13,078 nucleotides of DNA, taken from positions 1-13,078 of the forward strand of contig JAZQAV010000108.1 in the NCBI GenBank assembly GCA_045545435.1, given 5' to 3'. Origin of the DNA: UMGS1502 sp045545435. GTDB lineage: Bacteria > Actinomycetota > Coriobacteriia > Coriobacteriales > Eggerthellaceae. Position 1 is the stretch's first letter. Each line of letters opens with the position of its first letter. Under the pieces are notes generated by a model. The model was given only the letters and a program-made list of their open reading frames with translations. It was not told where the DNA came from and searched no databases. Of the stretch, positions 12,073-13,078 are shown in pieces. A program made the position numbers and the translations under genes.

Positions 12073-13078
12073 ATGGCAGCTCCCGCTTCCGAACAAGTTA
12101 GGAACGTCGTCCTGGTAGGCCAAGACGGTGCCGGCAAGACATCGCTCGCTGAGGCCATGCTGCACGTCTCGGGTCGTACGCCGCGCATGGGCACAACCCA
12201 CGACGGGAAATCCTACCTTGACTTTGACGAGGAGGAGATCCGGCGCAAATTTACTATCAGCACCTCGATAGCTCCTATTCCGTACAAGAACTTCAAGATC
12301 AACCTGCTTGACACCTCGGGCCATCCTGATTTCATCGGCGACACCATCGCCACCATGTACGCAGCCGAAACCGCCCTGTTCGTGGTTGACGCTGTTGCAG
12401 GTCCGCAGGTTATGACCACCAAGCTTTGGAAAACCGCTGCCGACATGAAAATCTCGCGCGCGGTGTTCATCAACCACATCGACCGCGAGAACGCTAACTT
12501 CGACGTTGCCATGGCAACGCTGCACGCGCGCTTTGGCTCGCGCCTGGTTCCCGTGACCATTCCTATTGGTGTTGAGGACGCATTCGAAGGCGTTATCGAC
12601 ATCGTGCGCATGAAGGCCCGTTACTTCGACAAGGGCGGCATCGTAGAGCGCGAGGAAGACATTCCTGCCGAGTACGCCGATCAGGCGCAGAACGCACGCG
12701 ACCGCTTGGTCGACAATATCGCCGAGGCCGACGAGGAACTGATGATGAAGTACCTCGAGGGCGAGCCGCTTTCTCAGGAAGAAGTCGAGAAGCTGCTGGG
12801 CGACGCCATCAACCAAGAGCTGGTCGTTCCCGTTTATGTGGGCTCCACCATCATCAAGCAGGGCATTCAGGGCCTCATGGAAGACATCTGCACCTTCTTC
12901 CCGCATCCTGTTATGCACTGCGCTTATGCGCTGGCAAACGACGCTGGCAAGCTGACCATCGACGAGTCCGGCTCTCCGGCGGGCTTCGTGTTCAAGACCG
13001 TTGCCGACCAGTTCGTTGGCCGCTTGAGCTACGTCAAAGTGCTTACGGGCGTGCTAGAGCCTGGTCAGGACCTGGCTA
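12073..13078 (+). CDS. Elongation factor G-like GTPase (EF-G2/FusA paralogue family), 3' truncated by window
   Basis: The visible 335 residues are the G domain and the start of domain II of a translational GTPase. G1 is GQDGAGKT (16-23). Switch I is RRKFTIST, with Thr61 at the position of the EF-G RGITI threonine. Switch II is DTSGHPDF (80-87), keeping His84, the counterpart of the catalytic histidine. G4 is NHID (134-137) where canonical EF-G has NKxD. GSTIIKQGIQGLMEDI (from about 275) matches the EF-G segment GSAxxNxGVxxLLD that carries G5. DTSGHPDF instead of DTPGHVDF and the altered G4 place it with EF-G-like paralogues rather than housekeeping FusA. The mycobacterial paralogue FusA2 is reported to bind guanine nucleotide without ribosome-dependent GTPase activity; whether this one is active is unknown. 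It follows a 570-bp gap and is transcribed separately. Confidence 0.88.
   Translation, partial: MAAPASEQVRNVVLVGQDGAGKTSLAEAMLHVSGRTPRMGTTHDGKSYLDFDEEEIRRKFTISTSIAPIPYKNFKINLLDTSGHPDFIGDTIATMYAAETALFVVDAVAGPQVMTTKLWKTAADMKISRAVFINHIDRENANFDVAMATLHARFGSRLVPVTIPIGVEDAFEGVIDIVRMKARYFDKGGIVEREEDIPAEYADQAQNARDRLVDNIAEADEELMMKYLEGEPLSQEEVEKLLGDAINQELVVPVYVGSTIIKQGIQGLMEDICTFFPHPVMHCAYALANDAGKLTIDESGSPAGFVFKTVADQFVGRLSYVKVLTGVLEPGQDLA

Noticed and set aside
12067..12918. Long open frame (283 codons) on the minus strand
   Set aside because: It lies wholly opposite the EF-G-like gene, has no recognisable motif or ribosome-binding site, and is explained by the codon bias of the sense gene.

Overview
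This window looks like chromosome from an anaerobic member of the Coriobacteriia (Eggerthellaceae-like, relatives of Eggerthella, Slackia or Gordonibacter). This is an inference from gene content: an EF-G-like paralogue of the type common in Actinobacteria, a zinc-ribbon/Pro-Ala-linker/one-TM protein, a surface protein with Listeria-Bacteroides-type repeats, rubredoxin, a Thermoanaerobacter-type NADP secondary-alcohol dehydrogenase, moderate-to-high GC and mostly strong Shine-Dalgarno sites. No 16S or other species marker is present.

Left block (1-3090). A UDP-glucuronate 4-epimerase-like gene, cut by the window edge, is followed by UDP-glucose 6-dehydrogenase (ugd) and, 11 bp later, a VanZ-family membrane protein. 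The first two would turn UDP-glucose into UDP-glucuronate and then UDP-galacturonate, precursors for cell-surface polysaccharide. A convergent zinc-ribbon membrane protein overlaps the 3' end of the VanZ gene by 14 bp.

Centre (3091-7303), minus strand. An NSS-family sodium:amino-acid symporter has a good sigma-70-type promoter and a hairpin terminator. A non-coding GC-rich repeat cluster follows (4883-5020). Then come a 507-residue secreted, membrane-tethered repeat protein and an O6-alkylguanine-DNA alkyltransferase (ogt).

Right block (7304-13078). A zinc- and NADP-dependent secondary-alcohol dehydrogenase lies behind a perfect dyad that overlaps its likely promoter. It ends in a 15-bp perfect hairpin shared with a convergent rubredoxin gene. 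A small PGPGW-like membrane protein sits upstream of rubredoxin. A 637-bp gene-free stretch with several dyads precedes a 14-TM MFS drug-antiporter-like gene. A 570-bp gene-free stretch then carries a nested hairpin/terminator and further dyads. The window ends inside an EF-G-like GTPase whose guanine-specificity motif is NHID instead of NKxD.

I found no CRISPR array, transposase, tRNA, rRNA or phage gene. Nothing here amounts to a clear new multi-gene system. The most unusual items are the EF-G paralogue with its long structured leader, the nested hairpin at 11625-11706, the 35-bp-period repeat cluster, the rubredoxin with a shortened first zinc-knuckle-like motif (CxC), and the graded-repeat surface protein.
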